Source: Acanthosepion esculentum (Eukaryota; Mollusca; Cephalopoda; Sepiida; Sepiidae). Taken from it: 64,000 nucleotides of DNA. A model generated the notes under the pieces. The model did no database searches. It saw only the letters and a program-made list of their open reading frames with translations, and had not been told where the DNA came from. Positions 31,455 to 42,189 of this stretch are shown piece by piece. The position numbers and the translations under genes were made by a program. Position 1 is the stretch's first letter. Every line of letters begins with the position of its first letter. The DNA is taken from positions 12,367,850 through 12,431,849 of the forward strand of contig OZ038498.1 in assembly GCA_964036315.1 (NCBI GenBank), written 5' to 3'.

Positions 31455-32480
31455 TCTCTCTGTAGTGCAATACAGTTTCAACATCCTTAATTGGACCATA
31501 GCTGACATTAAGCAAATGAATGTCAAAACGAGAATACTCCTCACTTGTCGAGGTATGTATCATCCTAATGTTGATCGTCTGCTTGTGTCCAGATTCTAAG
31601 GCAGCAGAGGTTTAGTTCACGTAGAAAAACCACAACAATCGGTCCTCAAAGATACCTGGAAACCACAAAAGACTGGATGATGTTATGTGTCAAAGAACAT
31701 GAAAGAAATAAGAATCTGTAATCGGCAATAAAGTTATTCAACGAATTCAAAAGAGAATCTCAAGTGGGCGAAGAACTGCAAATAAACCATAATACACCGA
31801 CTGCAGCTGCAAAGAACTTAAAAAATCAAAAGGAAATGCAATATACCAAATCCAGGAACAATGGCAAGATAAGTGGTTATATATTGCTAGTTTAAATGCT
31901 AAAACCGAAAGTTTTATTCTTGCCGCACAGGACCAACGTTTGCTAACTAGAAATTACCAAGCACACACTGAAAAATTGTGTTAACCTGAAATGCAGATTC
32001 TGTGATAAATATTCAGAAACAATTTATCATCTTTTATCAGGTTGCACGGTGTTAGCTCCCACTGAATATAAAACTCGAAATGATAGAGTGGGCCAATATA
32101 TGAACTGGAAAATCTGCAAATTTTCCTGGAAGGAAACTGCAAGAAACTGGTGTGAACATCATCCAGACCCGGTTACAGAGATAGGAGCTGTAACAATACA
32201 CACAGACAGAACAATCAAAATTAATCGGCCAGACATCGTGATCAAAGACCACAAAAATAGAATGTGTTTTCTTATTGATATTACAGTACATGAAGATTGT
32301 AATATATATTCAAAGGACATCAATAATTCCATTTGTAGTTGGAGCCCTCGGATAGATTGGAAAAGGTTTCGATAGACTCACTGAAGGGAATCCTGGTAGA
32401 TAATGCCGTAAAGAAATACGAAAAATGTAATCACAAGTACAGTTCACACATTATGAAGAACTTTATCTACTTAAAATGTG
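31455..32480 (+). pseudogene. LINE polymerase C-terminal region
   Basis: Decayed frames lead to an open 108-codon stretch at 32049-32375: LAPTEYKTRNDRVGQYMNWKICK, then HHPDPVTEIGAVTIHTDRTIKINRPDIVIKDHKNRMCFLIDITVHEDCNI. This is the domain that ends a LINE polymerase widespread in invertebrates (pattern R.D.VG.Y.HW..C, then TDR.I..NRPDI). After a shift it continues VVGALG..GKGFDRL. A short second copy of the domain lies at 32690-32812. No role beyond retrotransposition is suggested. Confidence 0.75.
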
Positions 32481-32609
32481 TGCGATCTTTTTCTTTTTTT
32501 TTTCACAAAAAATAATCAGTGGAAACTGTCATGAAAACATTTCTGACCTTAGGTCTCTGGTTACGACCCAGAGCGAAATGTCTATACAAGAGAAATCAAA
32601 AGAAATTGA

Positions 32610-32687
<78 letters not shown>

Positions 32688-32812
32688 CCTTAACAATTTT
32701 ATGGGACTTTACAATACCCATAAACAGATCAAAGCTAATCGCCCAGACGTCGTGATCAAAGACACAAAAACCAGAACGTGCCTTCCCTATTGACATGGCA
32801 GTCCCTTCAAAT
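32610..32812 (+). repeat. (AAT)n run and a short LINE scrap
   Basis: (AAT)n at 32610-32687. Then 32690-32812 encodes THKQIKANRPDVVIKDTKTRTCL, a second fragment of the domain at 32049-32375. Confidence 0.75.
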
Positions 32813-32814
32813 AG

Positions 32815-33640
32815 TTTGGTTTAATTTTGTTTTACGGTATATCAACCTCAATGGTTTATTTAATGCCGACAACATTTTTAGGATAGATTCGTATGAATAG
32901 AATATGTATTCTTTGGTTTAGATTGGATTGGTTTATTTTGTTTTACGGCTTATCAACCTCAATGGGTTATTTAATGCCGACAACATTTTTAGGATAGATT
33001 CGTATGAATAGAATATGTATTCTTTGCTTTATATTGGTTTGGTTTATTTTGTTTTACGGTATATCAACCTCAATGGTTTATTTAATGCCGACAACATTTT
33101 TAGGATAGATTCGTATGAACAGAATATGTATTCTTTGCTTTAGATTGGTTTGGTTTAATTTTGTTTTACGGCATATCAACCTCAATGGGTTATTTAATGC
33201 CGACAACATTTTTAGGATAGATTCATATGAATAGAATATGTATTCTTTGGTTTAGATTGGATTGGTTTATTTTGTTTTACGGCATATCAACCTCAATGGG
33301 TTATTTAATTTCGACCACATTTTTTATTGCTGGTAATATTTTGTTTTGTCAAGAACCTGTTTCTGGTAATATTTTTCCCTCAAAATTTTATTGGTGGTAA
33401 TAATTTTTTTAAAAAAAGTATTGCTGGTAATAGTTAACTATTTGTTCATAGCTGGGACGCTAATAGGTACTACCACCCTGGGTCAGGTTGAACCTGGGAA
33501 CACCAGCAATTAAGAGGTCGTTCCACGCTCCTCAAATCCTCCTGATCAGAGGCCTTGCTGCTGGATATAGTTTATCGTCTTACGCAGGACGCGGATGAAG
33601 TTTAACGTCTTACCAAGGAAGACCCTTCAGATTGTAACGG
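32815..33640 (+). repeat. Composite minisatellite-bearing repeat, copy 2
   Basis: Here block A is amplified: five 111-bp tandem units (32818-33325), each with TTTTACGGNATATCAACCTC, GCCGACAACATTTTTAGGAT and GAATAGAATATGTATTCTTT. Then two or three B-type units (33330-33430), spacer C (33430-33570) and one to two D units (33570-33620). Confidence 0.85.
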
Positions 33641-33749
33641 TATCTTTGAACATATTCGAAAACTATCAAAATACAAGGATTTTGAAGTGGAAATTTCAAA
33701 TCTTGAGGATTCTAGTTGAAAATTGTGGACAGCTCGTAAAACAGACGCA

Positions 33750-33798
<49 letters not shown>

Positions 33799-34089
33799 GA
33801 AGAATAAGAGGAAGATTGATATTGCAGTTTCCGACGATAATGCAAAGCAGTACAGCATAACGTTTCCGAATTTCTGGCAGAATGAATTGCATTACGATTC
33901 TCTTTTTCTCACAGACGGGGCCCGACTGACCCTACTCTACTGTACAAGTTCCAGAATCAAAAACAAACAACGTGCATGCGAGAAATTAAAACTATAAAAT
34001 AGTGAAAACTTATCCATCGCCTCCTGTAAATAAATAAATACAAGCTCCTAAATAAAATTTCTACACGTGAATTGATTGAAGACGCGTTG
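33641..34089. other. Unassigned stretch with (AAT)n
   Basis: (AAT)n at 33750-33796; otherwise nothing recognised. Confidence 0.4.
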
Positions 34090-34221
34090 ACATAAAAATA
34101 TGTTTTTTCTCTTGTAATTCCTTTTATTAACAAGGCCTCCTACAGCCACACACACAGACACAAACAAACATATATATATAATAAAAGGAATTACAAGAGA
34201 AAAAACATATTTTATGTGGCT

Positions 34222-34278
<57 letters not shown>
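34090..34278. repeat. Foldback repeat followed by (TA)n
   Basis: TTTTCTCTTGTAATTCCTTT (about 34107-34126) is inverted at about 34180-34199, with arms of about 40 bp and a loop of (CA)-rich sequence. (TA)n follows at 34228-34278. Same family as 34845-35095. Confidence 0.8.
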
Positions 34279-34282
<4 letters not shown>

Positions 34283-34299
34283 AAATTTGCAAAACTTTT

Positions 34300-34336
34300 A
34301 TATTAATTTCGTTTGCTGATTAATCGACGTCATCAG
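34300..34336 (-). ncRNA. Weak hammerhead-like motif
   Basis: Minus strand: CTGATGA, a poorly paired 19-base insert, then GAAA. Stem II is not convincing. Confidence 0.25.
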
Positions 34337-34595
34337 AAAAAGGTTTTATTTCAAAATTCGGTCGGATTCTTATTGAAATTTTACTCATACATAGAAAAAT
34401 ATGAGGCAATATCTAGATTTTTTAAATTACAAACATATACAGATCTTTTAAATACCAAACAATATCCAGATCATTTCAACTTCAGACAATATCCAGATCT
34501 TTTTACAAACAAACTGTCTTTCTACTTGACTGGGGAAGTGGCTGAAAAAAATGATAACGAATGTAATTAAACAAAAAAAAACAAACACTGACAAC

Positions 34596-34596
<1 letters not shown>

Positions 34597-34676
<80 letters not shown>
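34597..34676. repeat. (TA)n microsatellite
   Basis: About 40 TA units. Confidence 0.98.
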
Positions 34677-34679
<3 letters not shown>

Positions 34680-34844
34680 TATGAAATGGACAAAGTCCGA
34701 CAATTATTTAAAGAGATTTTTATGTTTAACATTCTCTTTATAGATACAAGTATTTAAGTAAATGCTCTGTTTATAATAAACAGTATTAAACAACATTTAC
34801 CGGCCTGAATGTCCGAGAAGTTTTCATAGAATTCGAACCTGTAT

Positions 34845-34963
34845 CCTATTCTCTTGTAATTCCTTTTATTAACACAGCCACACACAACCATACACACAGA
34901 CACAAAAAAACATATATATCTAATAAAAGGAATTACAAGAGAAAAAACATCTTTTATGTGGCT

Positions 34964-35027
<64 letters not shown>

Positions 35028-35031
35028 TACA

Positions 35032-35095
<64 letters not shown>
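34845..35095. repeat. Second copy of the foldback repeat, then (TA)n-(CA)n-(TA)n
   Basis: CTCTTGTAATTCCTTTTATT at about 34851 is inverted at about 34921-34940. Compound TA/CA/TA runs fill 34966-35095. Confidence 0.85.
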
Positions 35096-35102
<7 letters not shown>

Positions 35103-35126
35103 GACAATAGGAAAACAGTAATTGCT

Positions 35127-35156
35127 GACGCGTTTCATCCAATGTGGACTTTTTCA
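35127..35156 (-). ncRNA. Hammerhead-like relic (left arm)
   Basis: Minus strand: TTGAAAA in place of CUGAUGA, GTCC..GGAT stem II, GAAA, ACGCGT stem III, then C and AGC. The cleavage side is intact and the core box is lost. Confidence 0.45.
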
Positions 35157-35388
35157 AAGCAAGAAACGAAATGAATTTAATTAAACAAAGAACATTAATA
35201 AAAACAAATTACTGGAATGTAAGAAACGCTATTTCATATTGTTAACTGAAAATGACGCCAGTTAATGTCACGCGTGGAGAATATTATCATTAATCTGTGT
35301 TGATGGATTCAACCATTTTCTTTTGATTTTAATATGTTTTGTGTACATTTGTTTGTGAGAGCAGTAATTTTGTTAGAAATTTTCTTGC

Positions 35389-35420
35389 TTTGAAAAAGTC
35401 CACATTGGACGAAACGCATC
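35389..35420 (+). ncRNA. Hammerhead-like relic (right arm)
   Basis: TTGAAAA, GTCC/GGAC stem II, GAAA, then ACGCATCAGC. Same lesion in the core box as the left arm. Confidence 0.45.
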
Positions 35421-35495
35421 AGCAATTACTGTTTTCCTATTGTCATTTATTTATAAATATTGTCTTCTCTAAAAGTTAACTTTGAGACATTTTCA

Positions 35496-35499
<4 letters not shown>

Positions 35500-35544
<45 letters not shown>
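35500..35544. repeat. (TA)n microsatellite
   Basis: About 22 TA units. Confidence 0.98.
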
Positions 35545-35545
<1 letters not shown>

Positions 35546-35725
35546 TAACTATACTCGTCTCGAAAATATCGAAGGAAAAAAAGGTTTTAAAAAAAGAAAG
35601 AGCCAGGAACATGAACGTCTGTCGAAAATAATCGTACAGCTTACAGGTTCAAAACCCAAAGAAAAGATCTCGACACGAGTAAACAACTAACTAAAAAAGT
35701 GCGCAATACAAAAGTAGAACAGACT

Positions 35726-35828
35726 TAGTCAAACCTAGAGAGCCAGACAAACCTACCAAGGGTTCACCTAAGCGGACGATCCGCTTAGGTGAAACCTTGG
35801 TAGTTTTGATTGGCTCTCTAGGTTTGAC

Positions 35829-35830
<2 letters not shown>
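35726..35830. mobile_element. 105-bp near-perfect palindrome (foldback MITE)
   Basis: Arms start TAGTCAAACCTAGAGAGCCA and end TCACCTAAGCGGA, with a 3-base centre (CGA). The right arm runs directly into a (TA)n array. Two or three mismatches occur in about 50 bp per arm. Confidence 0.85.
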
Positions 35831-35909
<79 letters not shown>

Positions 35910-36110
35910 CAATTATGTGGTGCGGGTTCAATTTATATTACGCGAATCATTCATACGAAAAGCAGATAATGAAGTTAATGATATGGCAAGAATCACTCTC
36001 GCAAACAATTTTTAATAATAAAATACATTAACCTCGAATCCGTTAATGAATGGTATTATCCTTGTTTATAAATTCCGCTTTTATCAGGTCTTTTTTTTAT
36101 AAAGTGAATG
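35830..36110. repeat. (TA)n and the partner of the 31093-31300 repeat
   Basis: TA units to about 35904, then sequence matching 31093-31250, including CTTTTATCAGGTC on the side where the other copy has its hammerhead-like box. Confidence 0.7.
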
Positions 36111-36244
36111 TTTGTGGGGCGCATTTAAGTTAATCGTACAAAATATTGGCGCATGGAATCAAAATGTTGGCGACCCCTGTCCTAACTAATTGAAAAAACT
36201 GTCTAAAGTTACATTTTGCAAGGTTGACTGTAAGCTTGGTTTTA

Positions 36245-36420
36245 TTTAAACACTCGAAACAACGTCAATCGACATCTCCAGTTGCATTGATCTATCCACT
36301 ATCCTTCTCCACATCCTTTTCTCTATCACTCCTATGCGCTCTTGCTCCAAATCCTCTGTAATACATTGCGTCCTAGTGGCTTTCAGCCTTGCCTGGGGTG
36401 AATAGCTTAAAAAAAAATCT
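36245..36420 (+). pseudogene. LINE 3' end, 5'-truncated
   Basis: Matches 62-235: AACGTCAATCGACATCTC, TATCCTTCTCCACATCCTTT, GCCTTGCCTGGGGTGAATA and an A-run at about 36408-36417. A dead-on-arrival LINE insertion. Confidence 0.8.
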
Positions 36421-37504
36421 ACATATAATATCCATGGGTTCTTTCCAGATCATTGATATAACTCACTTCTCCCAATTTTAGAAAAAAAAACTTGTTTATA
36501 AGGCGTTGAAATGTTGATGGAGGATTTTCTTCCCAAATTAAATAACTTTGCATTGGAAAACTCCATTTAAAGACGTCATCTCCTTTCACGCGTTCAGTAA
36601 GGTCTTTTTCCAAAAGAAGAGCTTTTGCCAAAAGCCTTTCAGCGAGTCATATTTAAATATGCAGCATGACTAATTCTATCGAGACAGGTATCAATAAAAA
36701 AAAATTGACTTATTCTATTACCGTTGCTGTAATCTGTACACTATCTGAAACTTCAGTTTCATTTTGGCAGAAGCCTATGCAGTGAAATCCAACTATTTTC
36801 ATTTGGTTCAAACAAATCACTTATCAGAAGATATTTAATTTCATGTAAATACTTTTGTTTTCTTGGATTAAGTCTGTCGGGTTGTTGCTTGACAGGAAAA
36901 GTATCGCTAACATCAGCATTGTAGGATATCGTATGTTTTAGTTAGTACATCAAGAAACAAATGATCATCTTCCTGATTATATGCCTGGCTTATGATAAAT
37001 GGGATAATTTACCGTCTAAACTGAAGAATCTGTGAATTTCCTATTTGGAAATAACAGAAGAATCATGACTTGTTTGTTAAATCATTACCAGCACTATCTA
37101 TATTTACAGAATTAAAAAAACTGCATCTGTTCCAGTGGTATTAATATTTTAGCATATTAACATAGCACAATCCTGTCAGTTTACGTCTGTCTGGCGTTTT
37201 GAAAGTATAATTTGAACCACTTATTTTCTCATCAATAATTTAAGGACGAAAATCTTTAATAAATGTCTCTCCAGAGACAGAAAGTGACACCAGATTTAAA
37301 AACTGCGTTCAAATGAATTCTCTCCGTTTCTTTGGTGTACGGGAAGTAGAATGATATTCTCAATTGCTAATTCATTTTCAATGTTTTATTAAGTTTGGTA
37401 TGCAATTCTGTTAAATATTCAAGAAAGTTTAATTCCTTCCTGTTTTTATCAAAAGAACATTTCTTTCAACTTTTTAAGTTGTCCACTCACTAAACCAAAA
37501 CGAA
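36421..37504. other. Unassigned stretch
   Basis: A 70-codon minus-strand frame at 36419-36631 (contains RLINKFFFLKLGEVSYINDL) has no recognised family. Nothing else seen. Confidence 0.35.
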
Positions 37505-38575
37505 CCAAAATGGACTCCGTCCAGGGTAAGACGATAAACTACATCCGCTTCCAGGGTATGACGATAAACTACATCGGCGTCCAGGGTATGACGATAAACT
37601 ACATCCGCGTCCAGGGTAAGACGACAAACTACGTCCGCGTCTTGGGTATGACGATAAACTACATTCACATTCAGGGTAAGACGATAAACTACGTCCTGGG
37701 AATGACGGTAAACTACATCCGCGTCCAGGGTAAGACGATAAACTACATCCGCGTCCAGGGTATGACGATAAACTACATCCGCGTCCAGGGTAAGACGATA
37801 AACTACGTCCGCGTCCTGGGTATGACGATAAACTACATCCACATCCAGGGTAAGACGATAAACTACGTCCGCGTCCTGGGTATGACGATAAACTACATTC
37901 ACATCCAGGGTAAGACGATAAACTACGTCCTGGGAATGACGATAAACTATATCCGTGTCCAGGGTAAGACGATAAACTACACCCGCGTACTGGGTAAGAC
38001 GATAAACTACATCCGCGTTCTGGGTATAACGATGAACTACATCCGCATCCTGGGTATGACGATAAATTACATCTGCGTCAAGTGTAAGACGATAAACTAC
38101 GTCCAACAGCAAGGCCTCTGATCAGAAGGTTTTGAGGAGCATGGAACCACCTCTTAATTGCTGATGTTCCCAGGTCCGCCCTGACCCGTGGTGGTAGCAT
38201 CTGTTAGGGTCCCAGCTATGGGAAAATAGTTAACCCCGAAACTGAGACTACATACGCGTCCAGGGTGGGACGATATGCTGCGTCCGGTAGCGGGGCCTCT
38301 AATCCAGGAGGTGAGGGGTGGCGTGGAAACGAGTCTCAGTTGCGGATGTTCCCACGTCTACCATGATCCGGAGTGTTGGCACCTGTTGGGGTCCCGGATA
38401 TGGGCGGGTCGTTGACCCCAGAACTGAGGTAAAGGGCATTGTGGAAGTGTAGGAAACAGAAATAGATTTTTGACAAAACAAAATATTACCAGAAAAAAAA
38501 AATCTTTTCGGCATTGAGTGACCCATTGAGGCTGATGTGCCGTTGGACAGAACAAGCCAAAGCCAAAGTGGACTC
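37505..38575 (-). repeat. Composite minisatellite-bearing repeat, copy 3 (reverse)
   Basis: In plus coordinates: minisatellite D (37515-38105, about 20 units of 30 bp, two shortened to about 20), spacer C (38105-38250), one D unit and a second diverged spacer C (38255-38430), then a B-like segment and block A (38440-38575). The duplicated C-D unit suggests tandem growth of the whole module. Confidence 0.85.
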
Positions 38576-38678
38576 AAGTCCAAAAGATTCCGGAAGATTT
38601 TCCTTTACAGTAAACAAAAGGAAGTGAATTTCTTCGCTACATTCCTTTGCCGTGTTCAAACTACGTTCTGATCATATT

Positions 38679-38813
38679 CTTTAGGGACTGATTCTTTAGG
38701 AACTGATACTTTAGGAACTGATTCTTTAGGAACTGATAGTTTAGGGACTGATTCTTTAGGAACTGATACTTTAGGGACTGATTCTTTAGGAACTGATTCT
38801 TTAGGAACTGATT
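38679..38813 (+). repeat. 15-bp minisatellite, nine units
   Basis: Unit TCTTTAGGAACTGAT with A/G and TC/AC/AG variants. Confidence 0.95.
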
Positions 38814-38819
38814 ACTCTA

Positions 38820-39216
38820 ATGTGCTTTAACATTTCCGAATTCTAAACTGACGGTCTATACTATTTTATTCCCTACTAATATACAACAGACAAAATTTGA
38901 CCCTTGATCAGATTGAACTTTTCAGGCCCAAAAGAGTAAGAGACTTGAACAGAAACTTAACAATGACATTTGTTTTAATACATTTTCATGGTACGTCTAC
39001 AGGAAACCTTAATAAGGGCCAGCTTGTATTGATTGCCAGAACTTGAATCAACGCCCTACGCAGTAAATCAATACTCTACTGAAAGTTCTCTTGACAACAG
39101 GAATAAGCTAAAATAGGGCTTTTAGTATTACTTCATTTAACTCTCTGACAGGAATCATATGACTTTCGGCCAATTAAAACAATTTAAAATACTACTGTAG
39201 GTTCTATTCACACCTA
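38820..39216. other. Unassigned stretch
   Basis: No feature recognised. Confidence 0.35.
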
Positions 39217-39234
39217 CAGGGCTGTTCGATAAAA

Positions 39235-39840
39235 GTGATTCACAAGATTTTTTTACTAACTGTTCTCTTCTCCGATGAAACGAAAGTTGATCGAAATTCA
39301 AAGGATAAGCGATCTAAAATCCGAAGAAGAAGCTTTGAAAGCTCTTTGAATTTAGCAGTAAGTACTGTCAAGCATCCGTTCAGTATAATGTTCTGGCGAT
39401 GCTTTTCTTTTCATGGAACTGGTTTCTTAAAACCTATTGAAAAGACCCTCAGGAGCGAGCAGTACAAGGGAATTTTAGAGTCTTGTCTGTTCCCTTCTGC
39501 TGAAGGGGTGCAAATCGACCCCACCAAGCTCATTTTTATGCAGGATAATGCTCCCTGTCACAAATCAAAATTGATGAAGGAATACTTTAATGAGAAGCAG
39601 GTGAGTGTTATGACATGGCCGCCCCAATCTCCTGACCTCAACCCCATAGAAAACTTATGGAGCATTATAGAGTACAGGCTCTCGAGAAAGCAGTTGAGCA
39701 ACAAAAAGGATTTGATTGTGAATTTCATATCCGAATGGAATTCAATGCTTGGAGATGAGATTTGCCAGGACCTAGTCAAGTCAATGCCAAAAAGGGTTGA
39801 AAATGTCATTCAAAATAAAGGAGGACCCATAGATTATTAA
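39235..39840 (+). CDS. Tc1-type transposase, N-terminally truncated
   Basis: A 201-codon open frame begins in the sequence next to the TIR and ends at TAA 39838-39840. It holds the whole DDE catalytic domain: LFSDETKV (first Asp, about residue 12), MQDNAPCHKSKL (second Asp, about 103) and [16 protein letters not shown] (Glu). There are 34 residues between the last two, the DD34E spacing of Tc1. The C-terminus NKGGPIDY is also typical of the family. The DNA-binding N-terminal ~130 residues are absent, so the protein could not recognise its ends alone. The frame has no stop, so either the deletion is recent or an upstream exon is missing. The start shown is simply the first Met. Confidence 0.75.
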   Translation: MIHKIFLLTVLFSDETKVDRNSKDKRSKIRRRSFESSLNLAVSTVKHPFSIMFWRCFSFHGTGFLKPIEKTLRSEQYKGILESCLFPSAEGVQIDPTKLIFMQDNAPCHKSKLMKEYFNEKQVSVMTWPPQSPDLNPIENLWSIIEYRLSRKQLSNKKDLIVNFISEWNSMLGDEICQDLVKSMPKRVENVIQNKGGPIDY

Positions 39841-40219
39841 ATATTTCGAGCTATATTACCTATTATAAATAAATTATACCTCTATTATTCTTTATTTAAA
39901 GCTGTTTTAAAGCGGTTATGTTTCTATTGATTACTAGTTGCAGGAAATAAGTGATTCATTTTTTTTTGCACAGAGTTTTCCCCTAAATCTCATTTATATC
40001 AAAAATTATAATTATCAATAGAGTACCTTAGGGTCAGTAAACCTTTTTTTACTAGGTGTTCGGGAAGGGGGTCTTTATATTAGTAAGATTAAAAATTAGT
40101 TTGACCCCGAAAACAATAGGCGAAAAAACTTTTAAGTAAAAATAAATCAGGTGAGTCACTTTTATCTAGGCGTCTTCACTGTTTTCGCGGGAAAACAGAT
40201 AGCGTAATGAAAAATGCAA

Positions 40220-42115
40220 CAAACTTAACAAAAATAAATTTTTAACGTCAAAATACTCATGTTATTATTAAGATGAAAGACCAAAGTATTTTTTAATTAT
40301 TTTTAAAAATTTTTTAATATTTTCTAACACGTTCGAAATTTTGGTTAAAGTCTTCTTTGGTTTACGTCATCGCGATGTCAGAGACAATAACAGTTTGTTT
40401 TTGCGCTTTTTTCCATTGAAAACACATTGATTTTGAAATTTTTGTAAAAATCAAGTAATTGTCCAATTTTAATGAAATTTTCAGGACTTATTCACAAATG
40501 AATGAAATTATTTTTGAAAAGTTTGGTAATTTTTTTTTTATTTTAAATATGTTACACCCCACTTGCTTAATTTCATGAAATTTCGCCCAAAACCTTTCGG
40601 TTTCCTGAAAAAATTTTTTTTTTTAAAGAAGAAGTCTTTGGAGATGATAAATCACCTACTTTTCTTTTCAAATTTGAGCTATCTGACTGAAAATCGGCTC
40701 TGAATTGAAAAATAATGAATCCAATAAAACTATGATATTACTCAATTAGAAAAGCTTTTAATTGCTTTTGTAAATAAGTAATATTAAGGACATTATTGTT
40801 TGAAGAAATAAAATTTTTCTGATGAATAATTAAGTTTTACAAGAATTTTTTCATTTTTAAAAAAATTTTAATTAAATAATTTATAATAGTTTAAAATCGT
40901 GTAAAACTCTGTATTAGGCTGTTTCCTCGAGGTGATGTAGTAATTAAGCGGAAACAAAATGTACGATTCCAAAATTGCAAAGATTAATAAGTTTAGTTGC
41001 ACTATTTTATTTCTTAATTATTTTTTATGTTGCATTTTTTTAATTAATACATTCATTATTTCCATGTATGGTAGACTGAAATTGCCATTATTATAAAAAG
41101 GTCACATCATCTGAGAGTGTTGTCCATTTATTGTAATAAATGGATAACACGTGGACTTTTCATAACATTTCGCTTCTTAGTTGCTTTCCAACAGGTTGTA
41201 TTTTCAGTAATGTTTATTGGGTTAATAAAAGTTTTAGTAATTATGTAATTAATAATAAAATTTAATAATAAAATAATTGTCATAACAATAATTAGAAATA
41301 AAATGAAAAATATATAAAAAAATATAAATCAGGTTACCAGATAGGTACCTCTACTATTTACCAACATAAATTTAGATTTAATTAAAAGCTTAATGATTAA
41401 ATTCATTATTTCCATTAAGTAAAAATTCTGGTGTATTTCAGATAGAAACTATATACATTGGATTGGAAAGTCACATTTAATTTTGATTTATTAAATAATA
41501 ATTAAATTATCATTTCATAAATTATTAAGTTACTTCTATCATGGTATTTTATTTTACATTTTTTTAAATTATTTTTCAGCATCATAAACATAAAGGTAAG
41601 TACAAAAAAAATTAATGCGCTGAAAGTTTTCCTTAAAAATAACGAGGTAAATAATTTGTTCACATAAATGTAAAATATTTCACTTTTCTCCTTCCGAAGA
41701 ACAAATTATCCACACGGAATCCATCAATAGGTCATTCAACACCATTCAAATGACGCGAAAGTTTATGACCTGCTTTGATGTATTTTCAAATGACATCTTT
41801 TCGGCGCAAAAGCTAAGTTAAGCTTGGTTCAAAATAATTTAAATAAACATTATAATTTCTGATTTTCTTAAAATAAGTTTTTAAAAAATGATAATTGATA
41901 TTTAAAAAATTTAAAACTGAGATTTTCATTGATTCTATGAAATGGAAAAAAATAGTCAATTTTGCTGACTAAAAAAAAACAAGATTTTTAATGAAATTTT
42001 CGGACGTGTTAGGAACGATTAAAAAATGTAAAAAAAACACAAAAATACTTTGATCTTTCCTCTTAATAATAACATAAACATTTAGACGATAAAATTTTGT
42101 TTTTGTCAAGTTTGG
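40220..42115. repeat. Long imperfect inverted segments inside the 3-kb element
   Basis: 40225-40345 (CATGTTATTATTAAGATGAA, GACCAAAGTATTTTT, TCTAACACGTTCGAAA) matches the reverse complement of about 41975-42110 (GTTATTATTAAGAGGAAAGA, TCAAAGTATTTTT, CCTAACACGTCCGAAA). The material between (40.35-41.97 kb) is AT-rich with no frame. Confidence 0.7.
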
Positions 42116-42189
42116 CCTCTTTTTCATCAACCTATGCTCTTTTTTTTACATTTCGTGGAGGGTCCTACTTTTATCGAACAGCCCTGTAC

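Larger units (their letters stand above)
35095..35457. repeat. Inverted repeat with hammerhead-like arms
   Basis: 35095-35165 and 35389-35457 are inverted copies (AATGACAATAGGAAAACAGT, then AATTGCTGACGCGTTTC). Arms are about 68 bp and near-identical, separated by about 220 bp of unrelated AT-rich sequence. Confidence 0.85.
39217..42187 (+). mobile_element. 3-kb DNA transposon with exact 20-bp TIRs and TA flanks
   Basis: CAGGGCTGTTCGATAAAAGT (39217-39236 or within one base) is exactly inverted at about 42168-42187, and TA flanks each end. A Tc1-type catalytic domain starts about 20 bases inside the left TIR. About 2.3 kb of AT-rich non-coding DNA follows. The motif AAGTGATTCA recurs at 39233 and about 39950, and GTGAGTCACTTTTATC occurs at about 40152. 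This suggests a composite or nested structure. Confidence 0.8.

Noticed and set aside
34300..34336. CTGATGA..GAAA as a full hammerhead
   Set aside because: No proper stem II between the boxes; kept only as a weak feature.
37474..38121. 212- and 203-codon frames with a 10-residue repeat
   Set aside because: The 30-bp minisatellite period keeps both strands open; this is not evidence of a repeat protein.
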